Of a stretch of DNA of 64,000 bases, positions 1-9,222 are shown one piece after another. The stretch comes from UBA2365 sp964594045. Its GTDB lineage: Bacteria > Bacteroidota > Bacteroidia > Chitinophagales > Saprospiraceae. Position 1 is the stretch's first letter. The number at the start of each line of letters is the position of its first letter. The notes beneath the pieces are model-generated. The model did not search any database. It was not told where the DNA came from and was given only the letters and a program-made list of their open reading frames with translations. Location of the stretch: assembly GCA_964594045.1 (NCBI GenBank), contig CAZQKR010000015.1:1-64000 (forward strand), read 5' to 3'. The position numbers and the translations under genes were made by a program.

Positions 1-236
1 GAAGAATTGTATAGAAACCCCATGCGTTTTAGACAGAAAGTGTCAACTATTTTTTAAAAAAAACATTATGTCGCACTAAAAAGGACAAGTCAGGAAATCT
101 GGAATAAAGACAGGTTTTTAATTTTGACTCCTCCATGCAATCTTTATTTTATTCTACCCAAAAACCAATCGATATACGATACTTTGTTTTTCACGACAGA
201 TCAGAGGCCAACCTTCTATTTATGATAGATTCCGGG
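1..236. other. Non-coding left edge
   Basis: No open frame with coding character is visible here. The stretch lies downstream of the ftsZ terminator and is AT-rich. The next gene to the left is outside the window. Confidence 0.5.
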
Positions 237-268
237 CAAAAAAAAACCTGGGGCTGAGAACCCCAGGT
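237..268 (-). terminator. Rho-independent terminator of the dcw operon
   Basis: Read on the minus strand, arms CCTGGGG and CCCCAGG enclose a 7-nt loop and are followed directly by a run of T (the A run at 238-246 on the plus strand). It lies about 60 nt beyond the ftsZ stop and is a textbook intrinsic terminator closing the division operon. Confidence 0.93.
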
Positions 269-326
269 ACAATTAATAAACCAATCTCATGTTAAGACAT
301 GACTATAAAAAAAGACGAAATCCAAA

Positions 327-1751
327 TTAATCGACATTGTCATGTAGGAATGAGTTGTTGCTCATCAGCACTTCATCCTCATCCATAGTGACTCTTTGGT
401 TGATGCTCACATTGTCATCAGCAGTTTTCACTGCATCCAGCTCTACATTTCTTCTTTTGTAGGCCGGAACCTTTTCAATGTCTTTGATATTTGAAGGGTT
501 TTCGATAGACAGAACAGAATTGAATGATCTTGGACCCTCGGTCCTGTTCAGTTTTTCCCTTTCCTGAATCATTCTTTTCCTCCTTTGCTCCTCTTCATCA
601 TTATTTCTCACGAAAGGATTAGAGTCAGCATTGTATTTTTTGATCGTTGCTTTTACATCATCCTGTTCGAATTCGAAAACATTTTGTTTTTCCCTTGAGC
701 CTGAAAAATCCATATCAAAGCCAGGCATTTCATTGCTTTGACCGACACTTTCCAAAACTACTTTTGTCGGATTTTTATCCTGCCTGCCTTTAATTCCTTC
801 CTCGAACCCGGTAGCGATCAGGGTGATGCTGATCTTGTCACCCAGGGATTCATCAAAGCAATTGCCCCAGATCAGATCAGTTCCTTTGCCAGCTTCTTCC
901 TGGATATATTCGGTGATTTCGGCCACTTCATCCATGGTCACCTCCTTTTTGCCTGAAGAAATATTGAGCAGTATATGTTTTGCACCCCTGATGTCGCTAT
1001 CTTCCAACAGCGGTGAATTCAATGCTGCATGGATGGCTTCGTGTGCCCTGTTCTCCCCATCTTTCTGAGCGCTACCCATGATGGCAACCCCGCTATTGCG
1101 AATGACTGTGTTTACATCCTCAAAGTCGACATTGATGTATCCGGGAAGCGTAATGATCTCAGCAATACCTTTTGCAGCCGTGGTCAAAATCTGATCTGCC
1201 TGTGAAAATGCCCCTGTCAGGGTCAGGTTTCCATGCAGGTCCCTCACCTTATCGTTAGAGATCACCAGGATGGAGTCCACATTTTTTTTGAGTTCATCCA
1301 GGCCTTCAAGTGCCTGCCTGGTTCTCCTCTGCCCTTCAAATTTGAATGGCAAAGTAACGATGGCAACAGTTAAAATGCCCATATCGCGGGAGGTTTTGGC
1401 AATGATAGGAGCAGCTCCAGTTCCGGTTCCGCCACCCATCCCGGCAGTTAGAAAGAGCATTTTAGTTCCGTCGTTCAAAAAACCCCTGATAGAATCTATG
1501 GATTCAATACAAGCTTCTTTTCCAACTTCAGGTTTTGATCCTGCTCCCCTACCCTCGGTAATTACCGGGCCAAGCTGGATCCTGACATTTACGGGACTGG
1601 CGTCCATTGACTGAACGTCTGTATTGCAAATGGCAAACTCCACACCTTCGATGCCCTGATTGAACATGTGATTCACCGCGTTGGTTCCACCACCACCGAT
1701 TCCCAGTACTTTGATGATGGATTTATTTTTTAATGGTATATCAAACAGCAT
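327..1751 (-). CDS. ftsZ: Cell division protein FtsZ
   Basis: Tubulin-like GTPase that polymerises into the Z ring at midcell. The 474-residue protein shows GIGGGG near residues 17-22 and the GTP-binding tubulin signature GGGTGTG at 106-112. The C-terminal third is variable and charged, with a VPAYKRR-type motif resembling the tail that binds FtsA in Bacteroidota. The open frame extends 77 codons further upstream, but that stretch overlaps ftsA and has no FtsZ similarity. The ATG at 1751, 22 nt after the ftsA stop, starts the protein at the expected MLFDIP-type N terminus. It is the last gene of the operon and is followed by a strong terminator. Confidence 0.97.
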   Translation of the reverse strand: MLFDIPLKNKSIIKVLGIGGGGTNAVNHMFNQGIEGVEFAICNTDVQSMDASPVNVRIQLGPVITEGRGAGSKPEVGKEACIESIDSIRGFLNDGTKMLFLTAGMGGGTGTGAAPIIAKTSRDMGILTVAIVTLPFKFEGQRRTRQALEGLDELKKNVDSILVISNDKVRDLHGNLTLTGAFSQADQILTTAAKGIAEIITLPGYINVDFEDVNTVIRNSGVAIMGSAQKDGENRAHEAIHAALNSPLLEDSDIRGAKHILLNISSGKKEVTMDEVAEITEYIQEEAGKGTDLIWGNCFDESLGDKISITLIATGFEEGIKGRQDKNPTKVVLESVGQSNEMPGFDMDFSGSREKQNVFEFEQDDVKATIKKYNADSNPFVRNNDEEEQRRKRMIQEREKLNRTEGPRSFNSVLSIENPSNIKDIEKVPAYKRRNVELDAVKTADDNVSINQRVTMDEDEVLMSNNSFLHDNVD

Positions 1752-1773
1752 AGTCTTAAAATTTAGTATTTGA

Positions 1774-3132
1774 TTAAAATTCAGAGTCGGGTGTAGCCTC
1801 AAAGAACTCTTTGGTATAAGCAAAGATCCTATTGAACCATTTTTTGCCACCTTTCTCATTATTGGTTGATCCCTCTTCGAGGTCTGTATCCAGTTCATTT
1901 TCAATCTCAAACTCAACTTCAGGCAGATTAGTTTTCTGTACTGCGCTGGTATGATCGCCGGGATCCAATTCATTGAGTGCATAGATAAGAAGCCCTATTC
2001 CCGTACTATATATCGGGCTGGCCATTGCTTCATTGTAACCATGAGCAAGATGTTCTATTGGTTCACCCAAGCGTGTGTTCAGACCAGTCTGAAGTTGTGC
2101 AAGAAAATCAATGTCTTTCAACAAAGAACCTCCACCTGTCAATACCAGGCCAGCAAGCAATTTCTTCTCATAGCCTGATCTTCTGATCTCCCACTGGACA
2201 TACTCAAAAATTTCTTCCATCCTGGCCTGAATGATCCTGCTCAGGTTCTTTTCAGAAATCTCCTTGGCGTCTCTTCCCCTGAATCCTGGAATAATGATCA
2301 CACGATTGTCCACCACTTCATCCGCGACTGCAGAGCCGAACTTGACTTTCAGTTTTTCGGCCTGATCCCTCATTACCTGGCATCCTTCCTGGATATCGGA
2401 TGTGACCACATTTCCTCCGAAAGGAATGACTGCGGTATGACGAATGATCCCATCCTTAAAGATCGTGATATCCGTTGTCCCACCACCGATATCCACCAAA
2501 GCCACACCGGCCTCCTTTTCCTCCCTGCTCAAAACAGCAGAAGCGGAAGCGATGGGTTCGAGCGTCATATTGGCCACTTTCAGTCCGGCTTTCTCGACGC
2601 ATCTGTAGATATTCTTGGAAGCATTTACCTGCCCTGTGATGATATGAAAATTAGCTTCGAGTCTGACACCGGACATACCTACAGGATCCATGATGTTATT
2701 TTCATTATCCACGATGAACTCCTGTGGGATCACGTGAAGGATCTTATCTCCGGGAGGAAGCACGAGCTTGTGCATATCTTTGATCAGTTTATCTACATCT
2801 GCTTCCTGAATTTCGCTGGTCGAATCCTGTCTTACCAACAATCCATGGTGGTGAAGGCTTTTTATATGCTGGCCTGCGACGCCAACCTGTACCTGATTGA
2901 ATTTGACCAATGCATTTCTTTCTGCTATCTCGACGCTTTCCCTGATTGCTTTTACAGTTTTATCGATATTGGAAACTACACCTTTTGAAACGCCTTCTGA
3001 AGGGACAGTTCCATAGCCGACAATCTCAATTTTGCCGTAATCATTTCTGAAGCCGGCGATAGCACAAACTTTGGTTGTTCCAATGTCCAGCGCAACAACG
3101 GTTGGAACATGATGTGTACTAGATCCTAACAT
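1774..3132 (-). CDS. ftsA: Cell division protein FtsA
   Basis: Actin-fold ATPase that tethers FtsZ to the membrane and recruits later division proteins. The 452-residue protein starts its fold with DIGTTK at 16-21 and carries the second phosphate-binding loop VDIGGGTTDI in the middle. The C-terminal part after about residue 390 is acidic and then basic/aromatic, as expected for a linker followed by an amphipathic membrane-targeting helix. It lies between ftsQ (24-nt gap) and ftsZ (22-nt gap), the usual order. Confidence 0.97.
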   Translation of the reverse strand: MLGSSTHHVPTVVALDIGTTKVCAIAGFRNDYGKIEIVGYGTVPSEGVSKGVVSNIDKTVKAIRESVEIAERNALVKFNQVQVGVAGQHIKSLHHHGLLVRQDSTSEIQEADVDKLIKDMHKLVLPPGDKILHVIPQEFIVDNENNIMDPVGMSGVRLEANFHIITGQVNASKNIYRCVEKAGLKVANMTLEPIASASAVLSREEKEAGVALVDIGGGTTDITIFKDGIIRHTAVIPFGGNVVTSDIQEGCQVMRDQAEKLKVKFGSAVADEVVDNRVIIIPGFRGRDAKEISEKNLSRIIQARMEEIFEYVQWEIRRSGYEKKLLAGLVLTGGGSLLKDIDFLAQLQTGLNTRLGEPIEHLAHGYNEAMASPIYSTGIGLLIYALNELDPGDHTSAVQKTNLPEVEFEIENELDTDLEEGSTNNEKGGKKWFNRIFAYTKEFFEATPDSEF

Positions 3133-3156
3133 ATCTTATTAATTTATATTCAAAAA

Positions 3157-3933
3157 TTATTCTTCCCCAACAACCAGGTCTTCCCACTCAAGATTGAGAT
3201 AGGTATACCTGTTCCACCCTAAGTTGGGCATACCTGTTTTATAAAATGCTTTCAATTTGTCAAATTTGTTATCCACTTTTGCCAGTTCGCCAAACCGGAT
3301 CTTTTCCCTTCCGACTTTAGGTACCATGATCACTTTTCCATTGCTTTCAACATAGATCTGTTCGATAAGCGCTTTAAGAAATTCATCATTGTTCACTTTA
3401 AGTGCAAGGTCAAATACTAACCGGTATCGGTTAGTTGAATCTGCCATAAAATTTTTATCAAAATGCCCCAGATAGCCATTTGCGATAGGAACTCTGGCTG
3501 CTGCCCGATTGGAAAAAGGAATGATATCACCGGATTCATCCAGGTAAAAACCTTTTTTGTAAGCTCTTTCAAATCTCACTATGGGTACTTTCAGGTCACA
3601 ATGGATCACTGCAGTCCCGTTGGCTTCGATATATACATCAGCATTTTTTATATAACTACTGGAATCCAGTGCAGTTTCAATCTGCATAGCCTCCATTTTA
3701 CCGATCAATTGAGATTCGACATCCTTCCCAAGTATCCTGTTGGCATATTTGATCACATCAGGTGCGCCTATCAAAGGCCTGCTCCCATCAGCTGTATGGA
3801 TCACTACTTTGACTGACTCAACTTTTGTGGAAGCTTTCAGCTGTACAGCATGGTACCAAATGACCAGGACTCCGGCGTATACCGTCAGCCAGGCAAGTCT
3901 TTTGATCCATTGAAATACAAGCTGCTTATTCAT
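3157..3933 (-). CDS. ftsQ: Cell division protein FtsQ
   Basis: Bitopic division protein linking cytoplasmic and periplasmic parts of the divisome. The 258-residue product has a short cytoplasmic N terminus, one membrane segment at about residues 10-28, and a periplasmic domain including the stretch around VRFERAYKKGFYLDESG typical of the FtsQ beta domain. Sequence conservation is low in this family, so the call rests on topology, length and position between murG (3-nt gap) and ftsA. In most Bacteroidota murC would sit just upstream; here it does not. Confidence 0.9.
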   Translation of the reverse strand: MNKQLVFQWIKRLAWLTVYAGVLVIWYHAVQLKASTKVESVKVVIHTADGSRPLIGAPDVIKYANRILGKDVESQLIGKMEAMQIETALDSSSYIKNADVYIEANGTAVIHCDLKVPIVRFERAYKKGFYLDESGDIIPFSNRAAARVPIANGYLGHFDKNFMADSTNRYRLVFDLALKVNNDEFLKALIEQIYVESNGKVIMVPKVGREKIRFGELAKVDNKFDKLKAFYKTGMPNLGWNRYTYLNLEWEDLVVGEE

Positions 3934-3937
3934 CTGC

Positions 3938-5047
3938 TCAATTTTTTTCTTTTTTAACAGAATTCAGAACCGTTTGAGCAATTTCCCCGGAGGCATTCAC
4001 TTTACCTAGTTGACCTATCGCAGCAGAAACCTCATTCAGTTTTTCGGGATCGTTCAGTATCCCTTCAACCGTTTCGGTCAGTTTTTCCACCACTTCACTA
4101 TCCTTCAGGAGCCATGCGGCATTTTTATTCACCAGGCTCATTGCGTTTTTTGTCTGGTGATCTTCTGCTACGATCGGAGAAGGTACCAGTACTGCTGGCT
4201 TGGCTGCAAGACACAATTCAGAAATGGTCAATGCTCCGGCTCTGCAAACTACCAGATCAGCCGCAGCATAGGCCAGATCCATCCGTTCGATGAAGGGGAG
4301 CAAACGGACATTAGCCATATTTGCCTCTTCAGAGTCCTTATATCCGTCATAGTAGAACTTGCCTACCTGCCAGATAAACTGCACATCAAACAGATCGCTC
4401 AGTCGCATGATATTGTGTTTTACAGCTATATTCAGCGTACCGGCACCCAAACTTCCTCCAAAAATTAAAATAGTTTTCTTATTTCGAGCTAAACCGAAAT
4501 GCTCGTGAGATTCTTCTTTTTTATCTTGTAAATTACTGATATCCTGTCTGACAGGATTACCGGTAAAAATGATCTTTTGCTTATCAAAAAACTTTTCCAT
4601 GCCATCATAGGCGACACATATTTTAGTGGCTCGTCTGGCCAGAATTTTGTTGGTTACGCCTGCGTAAGAGTTTTGCTCCTGCAATACTACCGGAATACCC
4701 ATCAATGAAGCGACCATACAGACCGGACCGCTCGCATAACCACCAAATCCAACGACCACATCAGGCTTAAAAGACTTTAATTCACTATACGCTTTATACA
4801 GACTGGCAAGGAGTTTGAAAGGAACCAGTAAATTTTTTCCAGAAAGCTTTCTTTGAATTCCGCTGACAGGCAATCCCACGATATCAAAACCGGCTTTCGG
4901 AACCCTTTCCATTTCCATTCGCCCACTTGCACCAACAAATTTGATCCGGATGCGATCATCTATTTGCTTGAGCGTCTGGGCAACTGCAATCGCAGGAAAG
5001 ATATGTCCTCCTGTTCCGCCTCCGCTTATGATAATTTTTGTTTCCAA
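3938..5047 (-). CDS. murG: UDP-GlcNAc:lipid I N-acetylglucosaminyltransferase MurG
   Basis: Peripheral membrane glycosyltransferase (GT28) that converts lipid I to lipid II on the cytoplasmic face. The 369 residues begin with GGGTGGHIFPA at 9-19, the glycine-rich loop of the family, and contain the C-domain donor site around GGSLGA and a later RAGALTISEL motif. The start codon is TTG: an in-frame TAA lies four codons further upstream and no ATG or GTG is available before the conserved loop. It follows ftsW by 12 nt. Confidence 0.96.
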   Translation of the reverse strand: METKIIISGGGTGGHIFPAIAVAQTLKQIDDRIRIKFVGASGRMEMERVPKAGFDIVGLPVSGIQRKLSGKNLLVPFKLLASLYKAYSELKSFKPDVVVGFGGYASGPVCMVASLMGIPVVLQEQNSYAGVTNKILARRATKICVAYDGMEKFFDKQKIIFTGNPVRQDISNLQDKKEESHEHFGLARNKKTILIFGGSLGAGTLNIAVKHNIMRLSDLFDVQFIWQVGKFYYDGYKDSEEANMANVRLLPFIERMDLAYAAADLVVCRAGALTISELCLAAKPAVLVPSPIVAEDHQTKNAMSLVNKNAAWLLKDSEVVEKLTETVEGILNDPEKLNEVSAAIGQLGKVNASGEIAQTVLNSVKKEKN

Positions 5048-5059
5048 ATCAATTACATT

Positions 5060-6268
5060 TTAATTCTGATCAAATTCTACTGATGGTGTTGTCTGTTCAT
5101 TCCGTATTTCAATCTGTTTCAGTGCAATTTTTTCTTTTTCCGCTTTCTCCACATATCTGCTCACGCTGAGTATAATACCCAGTGACAGGTAAGTGATCAA
5201 AAGTGATGATCCTCCCATACTGATCAGGGGTAAAGTCAAACCTGTCACCGGCAGCATGTGTACTGAAACGGCAATATTTGCAAACGCCTGGATCACAATA
5301 TTGAGCGTCAGGCCAAGGGCAAGCATGGCTCCAAACGTCCTCGGACTACGAGTAACAATACTTATTCCCCTGAATAACAACCATAAGTACAATCCCAACA
5401 CGCCCAATCCCCCGATTATACCATATTCTTCGACAATGATCGCGTAAATAAAATCTGCGTATGGATAAGGCAAATAGTTCCTTTGAATGCTATTCCCGGG
5501 CCCTACTCCGAGCCATTCACCTCTCGCAATTGCAATTTTTGATTGCTGTATCTGATAACCGCCATCATCGAAAAGTGCGAATTCCTGAAGCCTGTTTTTC
5601 CATGTTTCGCCCCTTGACAACTCTGGTAAAAATTTGGAAATGGCAACCAACAATCCAAGGAACAGAATGCCGGCCATTAACAGGAGAATGATATATTTCA
5701 AATGGATCCTTCCGATGAAAATCATCAGTATACTCGTGGTAAAAAGCAGTAGCGCCGTCGATAAATTAGATGGTGCTATTAAAAGTGTTACAACCATGAC
5801 CGGAAGCAGCAGTGGCACAAAAGCGCTCTTGAAGTCCTTGATGTTCTCCTGTTTCTTAGCTATAGCCCTTGCCAAAAACATGATCAGAGCTATCCTTGCA
5901 AAGTCTGAGGTTTGAAAAGTTTTGTCTATCCAGGGAATAGTGATCCATCTTCTTGCATCATTGATCTCTGTTCCAAAACCAATCGTATAGACCAGTAGCG
6001 GGATGGAGATCACAAGGAAAACAGGCGCAAGTCTTGAATAGAACATATAATCCAGTCTGTAAGTGATCCACATGATAAAAAACCCTATGGAAATGAAGAT
6101 CAGTTGCTGGATCAGGTAAAATATTGTATTTCCATCTCTTGTCGTATATGCCATACTGCCGACTGCACTATACACTGCAAGCAGCGATAGTATGCCGAGG
6201 AAGAAGACGATCAGCCAGATCGACCGGTCTCCTTTTAAATCTTTTGCTATGACTTTTCCTAATGACAT
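5060..6268 (-). CDS. ftsW: Peptidoglycan glycosyltransferase FtsW (SEDS family)
   Basis: Polytopic SEDS protein that polymerises lipid II at the septum together with FtsI. The 402 residues hold about ten hydrophobic segments. A large loop containing RGEWLGVGPGNSIQR and a C-terminal motif around LPVTGLTLPLISMGGSS are hallmarks of FtsW/RodA proteins. The location between mraY and murG in the division operon favours FtsW over RodA. The gap to mraY is only 20 nt, leaving no room for the murD gene normally found there. Confidence 0.95.
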   Translation of the reverse strand: MSLGKVIAKDLKGDRSIWLIVFFLGILSLLAVYSAVGSMAYTTRDGNTIFYLIQQLIFISIGFFIMWITYRLDYMFYSRLAPVFLVISIPLLVYTIGFGTEINDARRWITIPWIDKTFQTSDFARIALIMFLARAIAKKQENIKDFKSAFVPLLLPVMVVTLLIAPSNLSTALLLFTTSILMIFIGRIHLKYIILLLMAGILFLGLLVAISKFLPELSRGETWKNRLQEFALFDDGGYQIQQSKIAIARGEWLGVGPGNSIQRNYLPYPYADFIYAIIVEEYGIIGGLGVLGLYLWLLFRGISIVTRSPRTFGAMLALGLTLNIVIQAFANIAVSVHMLPVTGLTLPLISMGGSSLLITYLSLGIILSVSRYVEKAEKEKIALKQIEIRNEQTTPSVEFDQN

Positions 6269-6288
6269 ATAGTTTATTGATTAATTGA

Positions 6289-7551
6289 TTATCTGACTTT
6301 TAATGTGATGATCGTGACAACCGCCAGCATGATCCCTACAATCCAGAACCTGGTAACGATCTTTGATTCATTCATTTTCATCTTTTGAAAATGATGATGC
6401 AGCGGTGTCATCAAAAATACCCTCTTTCCTGCACCATATCTCTTTTTGGTATATTTAAAGTAACTGACCTGGATCACTACGGAAAGCGCCTCAACGAGAA
6501 AAACACCGCACAAAATCGGGATCAGCAATTCCTTCCTGAGCAGGATGGCCAGGGAAGCAATAATACCTCCTATCGCCAGGCTGCCGGTATCGCCCATAAA
6601 AACCTTGGCAGGGAAGGAATTGTGCCAAAGAAATCCTACCATCGCTCCGAGGAAGATCGCAGAAAAAACCACGAGCTCTTCACTAAAAGGAAGATATAAT
6701 ATATTGAGATAATCTGCTATGATCGTATTACTTGAAACATAGGCCAGCACGCCAAGTGTCGCACCTACTATTGCGGATAATCCGCTAGCCAGGCCGTCCA
6801 GACCGTCCGTAAGGTTGGTAGCATTGGAAACCAGGGTAACGATGAAGACCACAGCAGGAATAAATATCAACCATATCCAGTCAACATCCAGTCCGACAAT
6901 GTCCAGGAAAAACGCATAATTAAACTCGTTTCCCTTTACGAATGGCAGGTTGGTCAAAGTTGACTTCACATAAGCCATTTCCTGAATGCTTTTTGCCTCA
7001 TTCACTGCAGATACTTCTGTCTGGAAAGTCCTGACGATCTCATATCCGTTATTCTGAGCCATTTCGAGTGGCATACGGACTAAAATATGAGAATGGAACA
7101 ACATTGTGATCCCGATGATCAATCCCAGTCCAACCTGCCCTATGATCTTGAACCGTGGCCTGAGACCTGCCTTTTTCTTGTTGACGACCTTTATATAATC
7201 ATCCAGAAAACCAATTCCGGTCATCCAGACAGTAGTCACGATCATGAGAATGATGTACACATTCAGCACTTTTGTAAAAAGCAGTGTAGGCACCATGACA
7301 GCCAGGAAAATGATCAATCCACCCATTGTCGGAGTTCCTTCTTTTGCTTTTTGCCCTTCCAAACCGAGATCTCTAACTGATTCACCGATTTGCATTTTTT
7401 TCAAAGATCTTATGATCCGGTTGCCAAAAATCATTGAAAGCACTAAAGCCAAAATGATCCCGGCAGCAGCCCGGAAAGTTATATAGTGTATCAAACCTGC
7501 CCCAGGCAGATTAAATTCTTTATCCAAGTATTCAAACAGATAGTAAAGCAT
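6289..7551 (-). CDS. mraY: Phospho-MurNAc-pentapeptide transferase MraY
   Basis: Integral membrane enzyme that makes lipid I from UDP-MurNAc-pentapeptide and undecaprenyl phosphate. The 420-residue protein has about ten membrane segments, the DDYIKV catalytic motif, NLTDGLDGLA, and the histidine cluster TPLHHHF. It is longer than the roughly 360 residues of E. coli MraY because of an extra loop between about residues 150 and 230, a common feature of Bacteroidota enzymes. A 123-nt spacer with a long hairpin separates it from murE. Confidence 0.96.
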   Translation of the reverse strand: MLYYLFEYLDKEFNLPGAGLIHYITFRAAAGIILALVLSMIFGNRIIRSLKKMQIGESVRDLGLEGQKAKEGTPTMGGLIIFLAVMVPTLLFTKVLNVYIILMIVTTVWMTGIGFLDDYIKVVNKKKAGLRPRFKIIGQVGLGLIIGITMLFHSHILVRMPLEMAQNNGYEIVRTFQTEVSAVNEAKSIQEMAYVKSTLTNLPFVKGNEFNYAFFLDIVGLDVDWIWLIFIPAVVFIVTLVSNATNLTDGLDGLASGLSAIVGATLGVLAYVSSNTIIADYLNILYLPFSEELVVFSAIFLGAMVGFLWHNSFPAKVFMGDTGSLAIGGIIASLAILLRKELLIPILCGVFLVEALSVVIQVSYFKYTKKRYGAGKRVFLMTPLHHHFQKMKMNESKIVTRFWIVGIMLAVVTIITLKVR

Positions 7552-7580
7552 AATTCACTTTTTTCTTTAAAAACAGTCTA

Positions 7581-7620
7581 CAGTGGGCATTCAGAACTTT
7601 TTCTGAATATGCTCCCACTG
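7581..7620 (-). promoter_or_regulatory. Long imperfect hairpin between murE and mraY
   Basis: The outer arms CAGTGGG and CCCACTG and inner arms CATTCAGAA and TTCTGAATATG form an imperfect hairpin of about 40 nt in the only large spacer inside the operon. On the minus strand a TTTTT run follows about 8 nt after the stem, so it could be a partial terminator, an attenuator or an mRNA processing signal. The function is unknown. Confidence 0.45.
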
Positions 7621-7674
7621 CAACTGTTAAAACCAACCTGAGAATATAAATAGAACCTACTCTTCTATTTTTCT

Positions 7675-9135
7675 TTATTGCCAAATGGCTAATATTTTCT
7701 CTTTATCGTCAAAGGGATATCTGACCCCCATGATTTCCTGATAAGTCTCATGGCCTTTGCCTGCTATCAGGATGATGTCTCCCGGACCGGCCAGTTTTGC
7801 CGCAATCTTTATTGCTTCTGTTCTGTCCGTGACCCTGAGTATTTTATGTTCAAAAGCTTTCCCTACTCCTGCAGCCATTTCATCAATGATGCTTTCAGGT
7901 TCTTCCGTTCTGGGATTATCGGTCGTAAAAATCACGGTATCCGACAACCTGGAGGCAACTTCACCCATTTTTGGTCTTTTAGATCTGTCCCTGTCTCCGC
8001 CAGCTCCAGTGATCGTAATGACTTTTGAATTTTTATCCTTCACTTCATTGACTGTGTTCAACACATTTTCCAAAGCATCTGCTGTGTGTGCATAATCCAC
8101 GATCGCTGTTTGCCCAAGATCAGCATTCCTTAAAATTTCAAATCTTCCCCTTGCCGGTCCAAGGGATGACAGATGCAGTAGTATCTCATCGGGATTGAAC
8201 CCAAGCAATTCAGCTGCTCCGTACACTGCCAGCAGATTATAAGCGTTAAACATGCCGATCAATCTGAAATAAGCCTCCCGTTGATTGATCTTCATCTGCA
8301 GACCTTCCATGCTGTTTCTAAGAATACTGCCTTTGTAGTCAGCCATTCTTTTGATCGCATAGGCATATTTCCCGGCTTTAGTGTTCTGCATCATGACTTC
8401 ACCGTTCTTATCATCTGTATTGCTCAGCGCAAAAGCATCAGATTTCAACTGGTCAAAGAATTTTTTCTTTGTATAAACATACTCTTTAAAAGTTTGATGA
8501 TAATCCAGATGGTCTATCGTCAGATTAGTAAAAAGCGCACCATCAAAATCCAGACCTTCAATACGCTGCTGGTCAATGGCATGAGAACTGACTTCCATCA
8601 CAGCGTATTTGCAGCCGGCCTCTACCATTTCAGACATCAACCTGGTTATGCTGAAAATATCCGGGGTGGTATGCGTGCTTGGAATCACTCTGCCATCAAT
8701 TTTATTCTCGACGGTTGAAATTAACCCTGCCTTGTAGCCTGCTTTTTGAAAAAACTCAAACAACAAAGTAGCTATGGTTGTCTTTCCGTTCGTTCCGGTT
8801 ACGCCGATCAGTTTTAGTTTGCGGCTTGGATCACCGTAAAAATTAGCTGCCAACCTGCCAGCTGCCTTTCGAACATCGTTTACATTGATATAGGCAACGG
8901 AGCTCTCGGTCATTTCCGGCATTTTTTCACAGACAATACACCGGGCACCCTTTTCTATGGCCATTTGTATGAATAAGTGGCCATCTGATTTATATCCCGG
9001 CATTGCAATGAACAAGTCTTCAGGTTCCACCTGTCTTGAATCAATCCTTACAGATTTTATATTAACAGCTGTATTTCCTGATATCTGAACGCAATCAATG
9101 CCTTGCAACAAATCCTGTAGTGCCGTCAATTTCAT
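7675..9135 (-). CDS. murE: UDP-MurNAc-tripeptide synthetase MurE, meso-diaminopimelate type
   Basis: Cytoplasmic Mur ligase that adds the third residue to the peptidoglycan stem peptide. The 486 residues have an N-terminal UDP-binding domain, the ATP loop GVTGTNGKTT at 111-120, and the C-terminal motif DNPRTE, which in characterised enzymes selects meso-diaminopimelate rather than lysine. It lies between ftsI (87-nt gap) and mraY. Confidence 0.96.
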   Translation of the reverse strand: MKLTALQDLLQGIDCVQISGNTAVNIKSVRIDSRQVEPEDLFIAMPGYKSDGHLFIQMAIEKGARCIVCEKMPEMTESSVAYINVNDVRKAAGRLAANFYGDPSRKLKLIGVTGTNGKTTIATLLFEFFQKAGYKAGLISTVENKIDGRVIPSTHTTPDIFSITRLMSEMVEAGCKYAVMEVSSHAIDQQRIEGLDFDGALFTNLTIDHLDYHQTFKEYVYTKKKFFDQLKSDAFALSNTDDKNGEVMMQNTKAGKYAYAIKRMADYKGSILRNSMEGLQMKINQREAYFRLIGMFNAYNLLAVYGAAELLGFNPDEILLHLSSLGPARGRFEILRNADLGQTAIVDYAHTADALENVLNTVNEVKDKNSKVITITGAGGDRDRSKRPKMGEVASRLSDTVIFTTDNPRTEEPESIIDEMAAGVGKAFEHKILRVTDRTEAIKIAAKLAGPGDIILIAGKGHETYQEIMGVRYPFDDKEKILAIWQ

Positions 9136-9222
9136 GATGTAAATTGTTTTACCATAATTTCAATTTAATTCAAACTGTCACTTTTGACAGATGTTTTTCT
9201 TTCGGATGCAATGACTGGTCCA

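Noticed and set aside
1752..1982. N-terminal extension of FtsZ
   Set aside because: The extra 77 codons overlap ftsA and lack FtsZ character. The ATG at 1751 gives the normal protein.
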